Assembly (NCBI GenBank): GCA_949825025.1
Contig: OX463784.1
Location: 4,246,885-4,310,884, forward strand
Reading direction: 5' to 3'
DNA length: 64,000 nucleotides
Source: Siphlonurus alternatus
Taxonomy: Eukaryota; Arthropoda; Insecta; Ephemeroptera; Siphlonuridae
Of the stretch, positions 11,499 to 21,399 are shown piece by piece (position 1 is the stretch's first letter; every line of letters begins with the position of its first letter). Both the position numbers and the translations under genes were made by a program. The notes below the pieces were generated by a model. The model saw nothing but the letters and a program-made list of their open reading frames with translations, was not told the origin of the DNA and did not search any database.

Positions 11499-14400
11499 TC
11501 ACTGGGACTTCTCCTCACAGACGTAGACTTTCATGAAGATGCACTCGTGATCGCTCCACGTCCCCCAAGTGACGTCCTTGTCGATGATGAACAAACAGTT
11601 CTCCCTAGTTCCACCGTTAGGAGTGCCGGGCAGCCAGTTGGTGTAGTTGATAGCTTGTCCGGTCGTGTTCCACCTCCAACGACCTTCAGAGATCACGTCG
11701 GTGCCATCAAGCCACGTGTCCCCTGTAAAGCATTGATGTTAGAGTGTGAAAATATCAAGAAAAATTATTTCTTAGTTCTTACATATTGGATTTAATTTGA
11801 ATTTTACAATACTATATATATATAGCAGATGGGGTGGATCATGGTGGCTCTATTTACTATGGTGGTGACACGGACAAGACCCATTTATAAGGCTCAGCTA
11901 ATAAGAGGGCGCAATTTTAGTCACGTGACCGCAGTTAAGCACTCTTCTGATTGGATAAAAAGTGTAATCATTTACGCACCAAATTTGAAAACACGTGACA
12001 TCACCATAGTAAATTAGAGCCACCATGGTATGGACTACTATTTTTCTTCACGCGCTTTGCAGTGCGCAGGTTTTGGTGGAGTGGGCAGTGGATAGGGCCA
12101 ACTACGCTTATTGAAGCCTCCAGGGGGCGTGGCTGCACTATCAATAATTATTATTTAAAAATAGTTCTAGCCTAGGACTCATAAAAATTTTGACAAATTC
12201 AGAGTAGCATAATTTGGTACCCTCTATTCATTTCTGTAAATAAAAAAATATCATGCAAGTTGTCTATTGATGAAAATATTATTTATTTTTCAACAGTTCT
12301 ACTCACCGTAATTTGCTTGGCTGTATTCCACAATCAGTTTGTTCTCTTCCGGTGTCTCCAGTGCGACCATCGTAAGGTTGTTGGAGCGGCAAGATTTCTG
12401 GGCGTTGTACCAATCGGCCTGTAATGACCATATGAGTGTATTCAGTGCAGGTTACAAATTTATAAATGCCGATGTAGGTCTATAGAATAAAGTTTTCTAT
12501 CTTACCCTAATTGAAAAATTTCATCTTCAACTCATCCTTTACATTGCAAGTCTTAATCTAATCTTTTTACCTCTTATAAAACACTATAGTCTTCACTCAA
12601 AGTAAGGATGAAATGAAAAAAAAAAAAAAAAAAAAAAAAAAAACAGTTATTATTTTTAACATTTTATGCTGAAGAAGAGAGAGGAATCTCATATTTCTCC
12701 CTCTTTTTTCTTCTAAAATGGTGCAAAATAAGAAGAAATTAGATGAGAGGAGAGCTCAATAGTGAAGAAACAATGAAATTTATTTCAACTCGGGTATGAA
12801 CAGAAATGACCAAGCATACTAATCATGGGAAAAATATTAAAAAATTATCAATGTATGTAATATTTCCACTAATTTTAACAAATCTCAGGCAAATGCTGCT
12901 CCACTTCCTGCATTAAGGTGCATTTCCATGGAGCGATGTTGAAAGAGGGGCTTTGCAAGGCGAGAAAAGCGCACTTGCTTCAATCTCGTATGGCTGCCAT
13001 GTTAGCGATAAAATCGCTCCCCTCAAGACGAAATAATCCCGAACTTCTGATTAGCTGTGGCGCGGATTTTGATTTTCCCGCTTTCCCCACTTAATGGAAA
13101 TGCAACTTTAACATAGTTAATTTATCACCGTTTCTATTAAATTACTAACTATATAGTTATAGCCGAGATATTTATTATAGTTTTGAGAAACAATGGAGTA
13201 TCGACCTCAATTTTTTTTATTACAGAAATGGATAGAGGGTGCAAAGTTATTATACTCTGATTTTTTCTCAGTTTTTTTAGAGCCCTGGAAGTATTTTTAA
13301 AAAAAAAATGTTGAAAGTTTATTTTGTGACGTCACGAGGCGCCTCTCCTTAAGAAAAGAACAGGACTTGCCTCCGCGTGACGCCACAAAAAGGACTTTCA
13401 ATATATATATTTTTTAATATTTTTTAATATTTTTTTTTAATATATATATATTAGGGTTGTAATAAATCTGAAAGCAATCGGGGTCTTTCACCATACGTCA
13501 CAAAACAATATGACGTCATAATTGTGTAGGCAAAACATTGTCAGCGGCATAGCAAATACGTGTTAAGTTGGTCTCGAAATTAATTTCTCCTGACGATTCG
13601 TATCATTTCTCGTAGAATTTTCTTTCATAAATGGTGACAAGAAGAACCAAAATGCTAGTGAAAAAAATATTTGGCGACCAAAACTGTTATGAGAAAAGAG
13701 GTGTTGTGAGTTACGTTAACACGCACAGCATAGGATTTTAGAGTTTTCTGCCTACATCCCGAAGCTCTTCGGGCGGCTTTGGGCATCCCCGTGCTACCCA
13801 AAATGTAAACATGAAATTCCCGTATCGAGGTAGCATAACTTTGCAACCTCTAACAATTCCTGCAAATTTATAAAAAAAAATTGATGTCGATACTCCATTA
13901 TAAAGTAAATAAGTAAACTACGTTAATTACTTATTCTTACAGAAACCATGGCTTTATATTTATTGTTATATACATAAAACAAAGTCTTCTGTTCTACTCG
14001 CAATGGTTGTAACAAACCATTGTTTATAATGTCTGTCGCATGAAGCCTTTTTCATTGTTAAACATGGGACGACGTAGTGCCTAATTTTGCCACCAGAGCA
14101 GAGAATGTAATGGCATTGATGGCGCTAGGCAACCGCTTCAACTTCATAAATAACGGTCATTTTCCATAAGTTAACATGTAAATCAACAACTGTCCCATGT
14201 TTTTCCTTGCACGCGACAGAACATTACACAACAATACTTATTTGTTTACTCACAACGAGCGGAAGACTTTGATACATGGCATAATAACTTGTATTGAAAT
14301 ACTGAATTATTTATAAATTTTGACTGCAAACTTACCACGTATTTGCCGAAGTAGTAGTTACGCCCGCCGAGTTGAACCGTGTCGAAATCCCTCACTGTGG

Positions 14401-15807
14401 ACAAGAAATTTAGTTGTTAACAGAGTTCCTGACTTTGGAATCATCCCTAGTTGAAAAATTACGTTTTCAACTCATCTTTCAGAGGTCTAAACCTAATCTT
14501 TTCACCTCTAAAACACATCTTATTTCCTCTTTGCTCAAAATGAGAATGAAATATAAATTATATTTTTAACATTTTATGTTCAAGAAGAAGAAAAAATACG
14601 TAATCTCATATTTTTTCCTCTAAAATGGTGCAAAATAAGAGGATAAAAGACGAGAGGAGAGTTTAATAGCGAAAAAAAGATGAAATTTATTTCAACTTGG
14701 ATTTTATATTATTTATTTATTATTTCACCCTGATACAAATATATACACAAATGGAGTATTGACCTGAAAGTATATTGTAGAAATGGATGAAGGGTGAAAA
14801 GTTATGCTATTCTAATTTTTTTTTTCATATTTTTTAGAGTCCGGTAAAGATTTTTAAACAATGATTCAAAGTACAGAGAAAGTGATGCGTCCCTCCCAAT
14901 AAAAGGAAAGGATCTAAAAGGGGCGTGGGTCCAAACCCGACGTCGGCAAAACCTTTTAGCAATAAAAAATCTCAGAGAAATCAGAGTAGCATAAATTTAT
15001 TATATTTTTATTTGACCACTGGCGGTATATAGCGGTAAAATACAGTAACAGTTAGAAAATTACGTCTTCAACTCATCCTTTACACGTCTAAACCTAATCA
15101 TTTTCCCTCTAAAACACATCTTATTTCCTCTTCACTCTCAGTGAAGATGAAATAGGCACAATATTTCTAAAATTTCATGCTCAAAAAGAAGAAAAAAGAC
15201 GTAATCTTGTATTTTCCCCTATTTTTCCTCTAAAATGGTGCAAAATCAGAAGATATTAGACGAGAGGAGAATTAAAAAATAACGAATAATACGGTAGATG
15301 AAATTTATTTCAACCTGGGTGGAATAAGGAATAAAATTCATAATTCGCTCAGATCTTTGGAGAAGTATTTTACATTTTTTTTCCGCTTTAATAAAGTTAC
15401 CTGGTCGCCCTCCCCCCCCCCCCCCCCCCGATAATGCTAGGGTTCCTCTTATGTTGATGTGGTAAAAAATAAAATAACCCGAGTTGAAATTAATTTCATA
15501 TTTTCTTTGTTATTATAATACGCTCTCCTCTCGTCTTTTCTCCTTTTATTTTGCACCATTTTAGAGGGAAAAAATACAAGATTACGTCTTTTTTCCTCTT
15601 CTTGAGCATAAAATGTTAGAAATATTGTCTTCATTTCAACTTCAATTTGAGCGAAGAGGAAATAAGATGTGTTTTAGAGGTGAAAAGATTAGGTTTAGAC
15701 GTGTAAAGGATGAGTTGAAGACGTAATTTTTCAACTAGGGAAGACTCACGCGCGATGACGGCAGTCATGGATATTGCCAATGTGATGAGCAGAAGTGGAA
15801 CCTTCAT
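11499..15807 (-). CDS. Secreted C-type lectin, four exons
   Basis: Coding exons on the minus strand are 15807-15750, 14394-14336, 12418-12307 and 11722-11499, all with GT-AG borders and consistent phases (1, 0, 1), giving 150 aa. Exon 1 encodes a signal peptide (MKVPLLLITLAISMTAVIA). The rest is one C-type lectin domain: YYFGKYVADWYNAQKSCR, LVALET-like MVALETPEENK, WLDGTD, TNWLPGTPNGG, ENC, WGTWSDHEC and KVYVCEE, with the four canonical cysteines. The sugar- and calcium-site motifs are altered: the EPN/QPD position reads TPN and the WND motif reads WSD, so calcium-dependent binding may be weakened or use other specificity. Such secreted single-domain lectins act in innate recognition in invertebrates. 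The introns are packed with MITEs. A 5' untranslated exon may lie upstream of 15807. Confidence 0.9.
11839..12029. mobile_element. Palindromic MITE (family E) in lectin intron 3
   Basis: Arms ATGGTGGCTCTATTTACTAT and ATAGTAAATTAGAGCCACCA. The inner part carries CACGTGACCGC and ACACGTGACATCACC. It interrupts a repeat that is intact at 9030-9170, giving an empty-site comparison. Half of another copy is at 45046-45162. Confidence 0.75.
12105..12290. mobile_element. Family B foldback MITE, right half
   Basis: From CTCCAGGGGGCGTGGC through AGTAGCATAATTTGGTACCC to GCAAGTTGTCTATTGA. Matches the right arm of the complete copies at 22930-23255 and 61040-61362; the left arm is missing. Confidence 0.75.
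12505..12794. mobile_element. Family X MITE, copy 1
   Basis: Ends CCCTAATTGAAAAATTTC and TTTATTTCAACTCGGG form a CCC...GGG inverted terminus. The body contains CTTCAACTCATCCTTTACA and TAAAATGGTGCAAAATAAGA. Five copies cluster in or beside the lectin gene. Confidence 0.75.
12913..13111. mobile_element. TTAA-flanked MITE (family G), copy 2
   Basis: TTAA-GGTGCATTTCCATGGAGCG at the left and ATGGAAATGCAAC-TTTAA at the right. The middle has GGCGAGAAAAGCGCACTTGC and ATGGCTGCCATG, as in copies at 21162-21395 and 59514-59880. Lies in lectin intron 2. Confidence 0.7.
13195..13896. mobile_element. Family A foldback MITE, copy 2, interrupted by R1
   Basis: AT precedes GGAGTATCGACCTC and AT follows GATGTCGATACTCC, the family A boundary. 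The right arm is split by repeat R1 (13478-13829) between AGCAATCGG and ATCGAGGTAGCATAAC. The insertion lies in lectin intron 2. Confidence 0.8.
13478..13829 (-). mobile_element. Dispersed 350-bp repeat R1, copy 2
   Basis: Reverse complement of 6157-6508, starting GGGTCTTTCACCATACG and ending TGAAATTCCCGT. ATCG occurs on both sides and may be a short target duplication. It interrupts a family A MITE, so it is the younger insertion. Confidence 0.75.
14445..14700. mobile_element. Family X MITE, copy 2
   Basis: CCCTAGTTGAAAAATTACG at the left and ATTTCAACTTGG at the right, same body as copy 1. Lies in lectin intron 1, 50 bp from the exon 2 acceptor. Confidence 0.75.
14753..14995. mobile_element. 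Family A-like foldback MITE, copy 3
   Basis: Begins after AT with GGAGTATTGACCTG and has the AGAAATGGATGAAGGGTG and TTATGCTATTCT arm; the right arm stops at AGAGTAGCATAAATT. The core lacks TGACGTCA and instead has AAAAGGGGCGTGGGTCC and CCGACGTCGGCAAAAC, shared with 31127-31454, so it is a distinct subfamily. Confidence 0.65.
15050..15319. mobile_element. Family X MITE, copy 3
   Basis: From GTTAGAAAATTACGTCTTCA to ATTTCAACCTGGG, with the common body. Lies in lectin intron 1. Confidence 0.7.
15478..15740 (-). mobile_element. Family X MITE, copy 4, beside the exon 1 donor
   Basis: Reverse orientation: CCCGAGTTGAAATTAATTTC at the left and TTTTCAACTAGGG at the right. The terminal CCC begins nine bases after the lectin exon 1 boundary (the donor GTGAGT is at 15749-15744), so the element is almost at the splice site. 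Confidence 0.75.
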
Positions 15808-16065
15808 CTTTCTGAAATAAAATAAAAAAAGTAAATATCAACTTCACTTGAGAATGCCTCTAACATACAGTGCTAGTTTTGCTGCAGTATTAATATTCTT
15901 AACTTTGGGGGGGGGGGGGGGTTAAAAATTCTAAGATCAAGTTTTTCTTTTATATAGGTCGATCAAAAATGCCCATTAGAGTAATTAGTGTCATATAATT
16001 ATTATGTCTAATATTTTTCAATCATGTTTATCTGATAAGGAGGATGTCATGTGTATGAAAAAAAG

Positions 16066-17129
16066 TAGGGCTGTAAATTTTAACCGGTTGATTAACCGTC
16101 CGGTTAAAACCATACGGTTAATCGTTTTCATAATAAACTGTTACTCGAGGTTACGGTTAATTTAACCATTTAACCGAACTTCGATTAAAATTGAAAATTA
16201 ACCGATAGTCAATTTTAACCGTTTCTAGCCGTGTCTTAATTTTAAGCACTCTAAACCGCAGTTAATTCTTTTAATGAATTTTTAAAAATGCAAAATAAAT
16301 TAATTGACACGTGAATTCCATTCGGGATAAATAAAGCATTTGACAATCCTCTCAAACATAACAATTTATTATCTATAAATATCATTTACTTATATTTTTG
16401 ACAATTTAATTTGAATTATTGTTCAACTTCCGTTTTTAGTTCATGAACTAAAAACATATTTTATGAACTATAACAAAGGAATTCGAGTGTCATTCACAAA
16501 AAATATAAAATATGATGTATAATATATAGAGAACACAGTTCAGAAAAGAAATTAATTTTTCAATTCGTCCCTCTCCCCTCCGACCCCCCCCTGCCCGAAT
16601 ATAGAATGCAATTGTGACACTGTGAAAAGTAAGCATATTCAATAATGCATGTTAAATAAACAATATCAATTAATTAATTAATTAAAGATATTTATGCTAT
16701 ACTTTATAATGTTATTCTATTATACTTTATAATAATAAAAACCATTACATGTTATTTCAATTTTAATGTTTTTAAATTAATGTATGATATTGATAAAAGG
16801 AAAAAGAATATTCTATATTCCGTTATGTATGCAATAGTAATGGTTTATTTGTATTAAATATATCTTAATTTAACGTGATAATTTCCCAAAAAAATAACCG
16901 ATAGCCCAGAATTAACCGCTTCGGTTAAATTAACCGATCAAATAAATTCAAATAATTAACCGATCGAATAAAATTAACCGAAAACCGATATCGATTAGAC
17001 GAGTTTTTTTAACCGATCAAACAATTTTAGAATTCTGGGCGGTTTTTATTCGAACTTCGGTTTGATTAAAAATCGGTTAAAAGTTGACGGTCACCGGTTA
17101 AACATTTTTCTCGGTTATTTACAGCCCTA
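16066..17129. mobile_element. hAT-like non-autonomous transposon, 1.06 kb
   Basis: Termini TAGGGCTGTAAATTTTAACC and GGTTATTTACAGCCCTA, flanked by identical 8-bp sequences AAAAAAAG (16058-16065 and 17130-17137). The two end regions, roughly 200-250 bp each, hold many copies of TTAACCG/CGGTTAA in both orientations, the pattern of subterminal transposase-binding repeats. No transposase frame. It sits just upstream of the lectin gene's first coding exon. Confidence 0.85.
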
Positions 17130-17137
17130 AAAAAAAG

Positions 17138-17459
17138 ATTGTTGTAAAAATTTCCCAATGTCTAAATTAAAATAATAAAGATTAAAAAAAATTAAATAAA
17201 ATAATAAAAAAATTTAAATGATCAAAAAATAAAATAAATAAAATTTCGCACTACCATAAAGTTCCAATACATGACAACACCAACAACTAATAATTAACAA
17301 TAGTACACTCCGGAACATCATGATCGATACCCTTGATTGAGTCAGTAATATCAAGAAGTAAGTAGATTTTGTTCATTTGAGAGAGTTAAGAATAGCCCGC
17401 AGTCTTCAATCAATCACAAAATCTGAATCCTCCCTCCCTCCTCGTCCATATAGACGAGG
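17138..17459. other. Upstream of lectin gene, no gene seen
   Basis: A-rich DNA. A promoter or 5' untranslated exon of the lectin gene could lie here or further upstream, but I see no diagnostic element. Confidence 0.35.
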
Positions 17460-17706
17460 CCAGTTGAAAAATTACGTCTTCAACTCATGTTTTAAACGTT
17501 TAAACCTAATCTTTTTACCTCTAAAACTCATCTTATTTCCTCTTCGCTCAAAGTGAGAATGAAATGAAGAATTTCATATATTTTATGCTAAAAAAAAAAG
17601 AATTTTTTCCTCTCTTTTTACCTCTAAAATGGTGCAAAATAACAGGAGAAAAGACGAGAGAAGAGCTTAAAAGAGAATAAAAGATGAAATTTATTATCAA
17701 ATTGAG
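17460..17706. mobile_element. Family X MITE, copy 5
   Basis: From CAGTTGAAAAATTACGTC to AAATTTATTATCAAATTGAG, with the shared AAAATGGTGCAAAATAACA. A terminal fragment of the same family is at 20537-20580. Confidence 0.65.
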
Positions 17707-17978
17707 TAATGTTCGTGATGTCCGAGGTGTACAGTACATGACACTGACCTTGTTTAGTGGAGATCTGACAGAGCAATGATGATAATTTCGTCTCGACATT
17801 TATTTTATAGTGCGTCCTCTGATGAGCTGAGGGCATTGACTGAAGATAACATTTGACATAATTACGTCAATGTCGAAGTTGGCAGTTCGCAGAATTTAAC
17901 AAAAGTACTTTAATTTAGAGTTTTTTTTTCTGCTGGTCAATAGGTCATTGTTTCGTTTTTGTAAACATTCAATATCCG

Positions 17979-18142
17979 CATGTACACTCGTCGCCTTGGA
18001 AAATTTTCCACTTGCAACCTAATTAAGGAAGAGATAACTCTACCTCAATCCTCATATCCTGTGTTATTCTTATACGGATATTATTTGTGTTATTGATAAG
18101 GCCACAAAGGGAAATTTTCCAAGGTGATTATATAGTGTACAC
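17979..18142. mobile_element. Palindromic MITE (family L), copy 1
   Basis: CACTCGTCGCCTTGGAAAATTTTCC at the left is inverted as GGAAATTTTCCAAGGTG near the right end. A second copy with the same arms is at 56465-56595. Confidence 0.6.
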
Positions 18143-18159
18143 TTGTCAAGTTTGATAAT

Positions 18160-18880
18160 TTCTCTTGACAATGAATACAAGGATTATAAGTTGTATTTTT
18201 TTTTTTTTACATAAATCCTTGAACAATTTCAAATTTTTACTGCAGTATATTTTACACAGTCTGTTTATAAATACAATTATAGCTGTACGTTTTTGGAACA
18301 ACATATAAAGAATTAAGTAGAAAAAAAATTACAGTTTTCAAACTTTTCAATTTTCTGTACACACATTGCAAAATTGTTTTATCTTCAGTTTTTTTTTTGT
18401 GGATTTGAATGAGTACATTCACCCACATATATTATACCAGAAAAGAAAAAAAAAACTATAGTGCATAAAATAAAAGTTTAAACATTATATAATAAAAAAA
18501 ATGAGATAAAACAATAACATTGAATTATGCAATAGCAAGTCAAACATCAGGCAAATAAGGAATTATTGTTATATCTAATTATATATATATATTATGTTCA
18601 TAATTTAAAATAAAAATTAAATAAAATTAAGGAAGTGAAATATAAAAATATAAATGAAAAAAAAAAAAAACAACAGAAATCATAAAATGATAAAAATGAT
18701 ATATTTAGCGATATCCAAAAGGAAGTTCTTGAATTATATTTTTTTAAAGTTTTCGAACAAAAAGATTATTTCAACACAGTTGATACTTCTCAGTCTTAAA
18801 ACTTGTTTGTTTGTTTCTCCGCTACTACACATCAGTGTGAGTATTTTAAAGATATACATTTTGTTTTCTTTATATATAAT
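18160..18880. other. AT-rich intergenic DNA
   Basis: Many A- and T-runs; a 96-codon plus-strand frame (18654-18944) is made of Lys/Ile/Leu codons and runs into a SINE head, so I do not call it. Confidence 0.4.
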
Positions 18881-18883
18881 TGT

Positions 18884-19812
18884 GTGGTGCAGTGCGCTTG
18901 ACCGGGTCAGATCACCGAAGTCAAGTTACGCTGAGCGCGGTTAGTAATTGGATGAGTTGAACATTTTCAACAAAAAACACGTTTCCTAGGGTGCCCTCCG
19001 TTCGGTACAAAGTCACAGCAGCCAACGGCACGCAGTACAATTTTTTATGGCACGTTTCGGCAGTGGCACCAAAGTCATGCCCTAACTGCGCACGTGTGTG
19101 CTACAACGGCACAGAGACCAAATTGTACTGGATGCCGTAACTGCGCACGTTTGTGCAACTACGGCACAGAGTCCAAATATTGTTCTCCGTGCCGTGGCAG
19201 GTCTCATATGAACACGGAAGGCACATGATCCAAATCCCGAACATTGCCGAGACGTGCGGCGTTGTCACACTGCAGCTCATGAATATTGCATCCTAAAAAT
19301 GCAATTGCTCTGGTCACCAGCAGGGGCCAAAATATTGTATCCACTGCCGAAACCGCTCATTTGTGAGCCACTACGGCGCAGGGTCCAAAGCTAAAGATGG
19401 CTGAGAACGCGCTGCGTTGCCAGACTGCAAAATGATTTGTACTGTGTGCCGTTGGTGCACATGACTTTGGTGCCACTGCCGAAACGTGCATAAAAAATTG
19501 TATTGCGTGCCGTTGGCTGCTGTGACTTTGTACCGCATGCCTACCGTCCCGTTTCCTACCCTGAGGTAAATCGTTGTGCTTTTCCACTATATCATGGTTC
19601 CCCTGTCTTTGAACCATTGCACTTCCGGTTCATTGACAAAAGCTGTAGCGTCCGTCCTGGCTGAGGTTTCCACGTTTCCCTCAGTCGCAGGCAAATGCCG
19701 GGATGGATTGCAAGGCCTTTGCCGCCACCGTTCCGGAAGAGCCCGCGAAACGCGAAACGCTAAGTTAGGGTTTCGGAAGGTTCAGGGTTTCAAACTTAGT
19801 GAGTAATTAGTA
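18884..19812 (+). mobile_element. 5S rRNA-derived SINE, tail type 2, interrupted
   Basis: The head (CAGATCACCGAAGTCAAG, then AATTGGATGAG) and the type 2 body (GTCCGTCCTGGCTGAGG, GAAGAGCCCGCGAAACGC) match the copy at 7391-7745. A 562-bp DNA transposon (18989-19550) splits it between ACGTTTCCTA and CCCTGAGGTAAATCG. The 3' part repeats CGCGAAACGC once more than the other copy. Confidence 0.8.
18989..19550. mobile_element. DNA transposon with GGG/CCC termini and 8-bp duplication
   Basis: Flanked by GTTTCCTA on both sides (18981-18988 and 19551-19558), while the unbroken SINE has that site once. The terminal regions are inverted over about 70 bp: GGTACAAAGTCACAGCAGCC, CAACGGCACG and GTTTCGGCAGTGGCACCAAA. 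Several internal repeats of CTGCGCACGTxTGTG and ACGGCACAGAG. No transposase. The 8-bp duplication (9 if the preceding C is counted) fits hAT or Mutator-type elements. Confidence 0.8.
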
Positions 19813-19830
19813 TAAGTTGACGTACCCAGT

Positions 19831-20045
19831 TAAAGCGGATTCAGATGGCGACAACGGCGATGCGACGCGATTTTGATGTAAAAGCTGTGAAATCCTATGC
19901 GGCAGCGAATTCACCGGTAATCGCGTTAATTACGATGCTCTTTTTTCTTTTAATTGCCCAATATGGCCGCCAATGGATGTTACAGCAAGTGCGCATTATT
20001 CGCGTCGCGTCGCATGTAAAAAATCGCCATGTGAATCCACCTTTA
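19831..20045. mobile_element. MITE (family F) with TTAAAGCGGATTC terminus
   Basis: TTAAAGCGGATTCAGATGGCGA is inverted as TCGCCATGTGAATCCACCTTTA; inner parts include GCGATGCGACGCGA against TTCGCGTCGCGTCGC. A degenerate piece with GCGCACTTTC and TGGCGGCCATATTTGGC lies at 56605-56770. The 87-codon frame across it is an artefact of the arms. Confidence 0.7.
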
Positions 20046-20070
20046 GGGTTTAATTGTTTAATTAAATATA

Positions 20071-20076
<6 letters not shown>

Positions 20077-20106
<30 letters not shown>
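20077..20106. repeat. (GT)n microsatellite
   Basis: About 15 TG/GT units. Confidence 0.9.
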
Positions 20107-20109
<3 letters not shown>

Positions 20110-20619
20110 TAATAATAAAATAACCTTGAAAAATCTGGTCTGTCACCCTCGCTGATAGTTTACACTTTAACACGATACACTTAAAATACTTGCACACACA
20201 GAAACACGTGCACAGTTAAAATATAAAATCACATTAGACCTTTCGGCAACGGTTTAATGGTATGAATTGGTTTGTGAGGGTGAATTCGCAACACATTTTA
20301 AGGGCTATCTCATACAGAATCGCATGATTTCGCAGCATATGATGACAAAATTAAGAACCTATGCCATCAAGTGTACGCGAGCACACAGCTTCGTTTCGTA
20401 CCGCAGCGTATGACATTGTAATTTTCTCATTTATGACCGGATCTAAATTTTTATCATATGAAGTCATACTATGTATACCATACGATGTGATACAAGAATG
20501 GCAGTGTGCGACTTCCCTTAGACATATATTTAGGTTTAGGCGTGTACAAGATGAGTTGAAGACGACAATTTTCAACTAGGGATAACATTTATAAAATATA
20601 TAAATTTAATATATTTAAG

Positions 20620-20621
<2 letters not shown>
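20107..20621. other. Intergenic, no gene
   Basis: Contains CGCAGCATATGATGACAAAA and, inverted, a similar ATGAAGTCATACTATG region, possibly a decayed palindrome, plus a family X end at 20537-20580. No coding feature supported. Confidence 0.35.

Positions 20622-20690
<69 letters not shown>
20622..20690. repeat. (TA)n microsatellite
   Basis: About 34 TA units. Confidence 0.95.
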
Positions 20691-20693
<3 letters not shown>

Positions 20694-21161
20694 TAAAATT
20701 ATACAAACATGATCCAGATATGTAAATTCACGTTTTTCAAAATGCGTTATTATTAGGCAGCTCAAAATGTGATTACTCAGATTTTTTGTTTTATTTTATT
20801 AATATTATTTTTACGAATTATATATTTATATGTTGATTGAAATTTATAGAATAATATTAACATCAAAATTGTAAGCAATGAATTAATTTTATTGGATCAT
20901 TATAATACACATGATGCGATCACGTCTACATTCCATTGTAATCGAATTTTTAAAAAAAAAAAAAAAAAACTAATTTTTTTAAATTATTTTGAAATATATC
21001 ATTCTTTTTTGTTACTTATAGCATACACAGACCGCGAGGTCCTGTTATTTTGCTTTTTGTCTAAAATTCACAAAAACCTGATCTATATATTATAATAGCG
21101 GTCATGTGAGTTTCGGTTTGCAGTAGCAAGATCTCGAATTTAGTGGTACTAATAGTTAATT

Positions 21162-21395
21162 AAGTCGCTTTTCCATGTAGCGATGTCACGCAAGGCTTGG
21201 CAGGGCGAGAAAAGCGCACTTGCAGTGAAACCATATGGTAGCCATATTAGTGAGGAAAAATCTCTTTCCCGCAGCAATTTAATCACGCCACGATTTTTTT
21301 TCCCGCCGATATGGCCGCCATACGGTTTCACTGCAAGTGCGCTTTTTTCGCCTCTCCAAGCCTCACGTGACTTCGCTCCATGGAAAAGCGCCTTT
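21162..21395. mobile_element. Palindromic MITE (family G), copy 1
   Basis: Arms AAGTCGCTTTTCCATGTAGCG against CGCTCCATGGAAAAGCGCC, continuing through GGCGAGAAAAGCGCACTTGC and ATGGTAGCCATAT with their inverses. TTAA precedes the left end. Frames of 86-89 codons on both strands arise from the arms and are not genes. Confidence 0.8.
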
Positions 21396-21399
21396 ATGC

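Noticed and set aside
19357..19617. 86-codon minus-strand frame
   Set aside because: Lies across a transposon arm and SINE body; the match to a protein is not credible.
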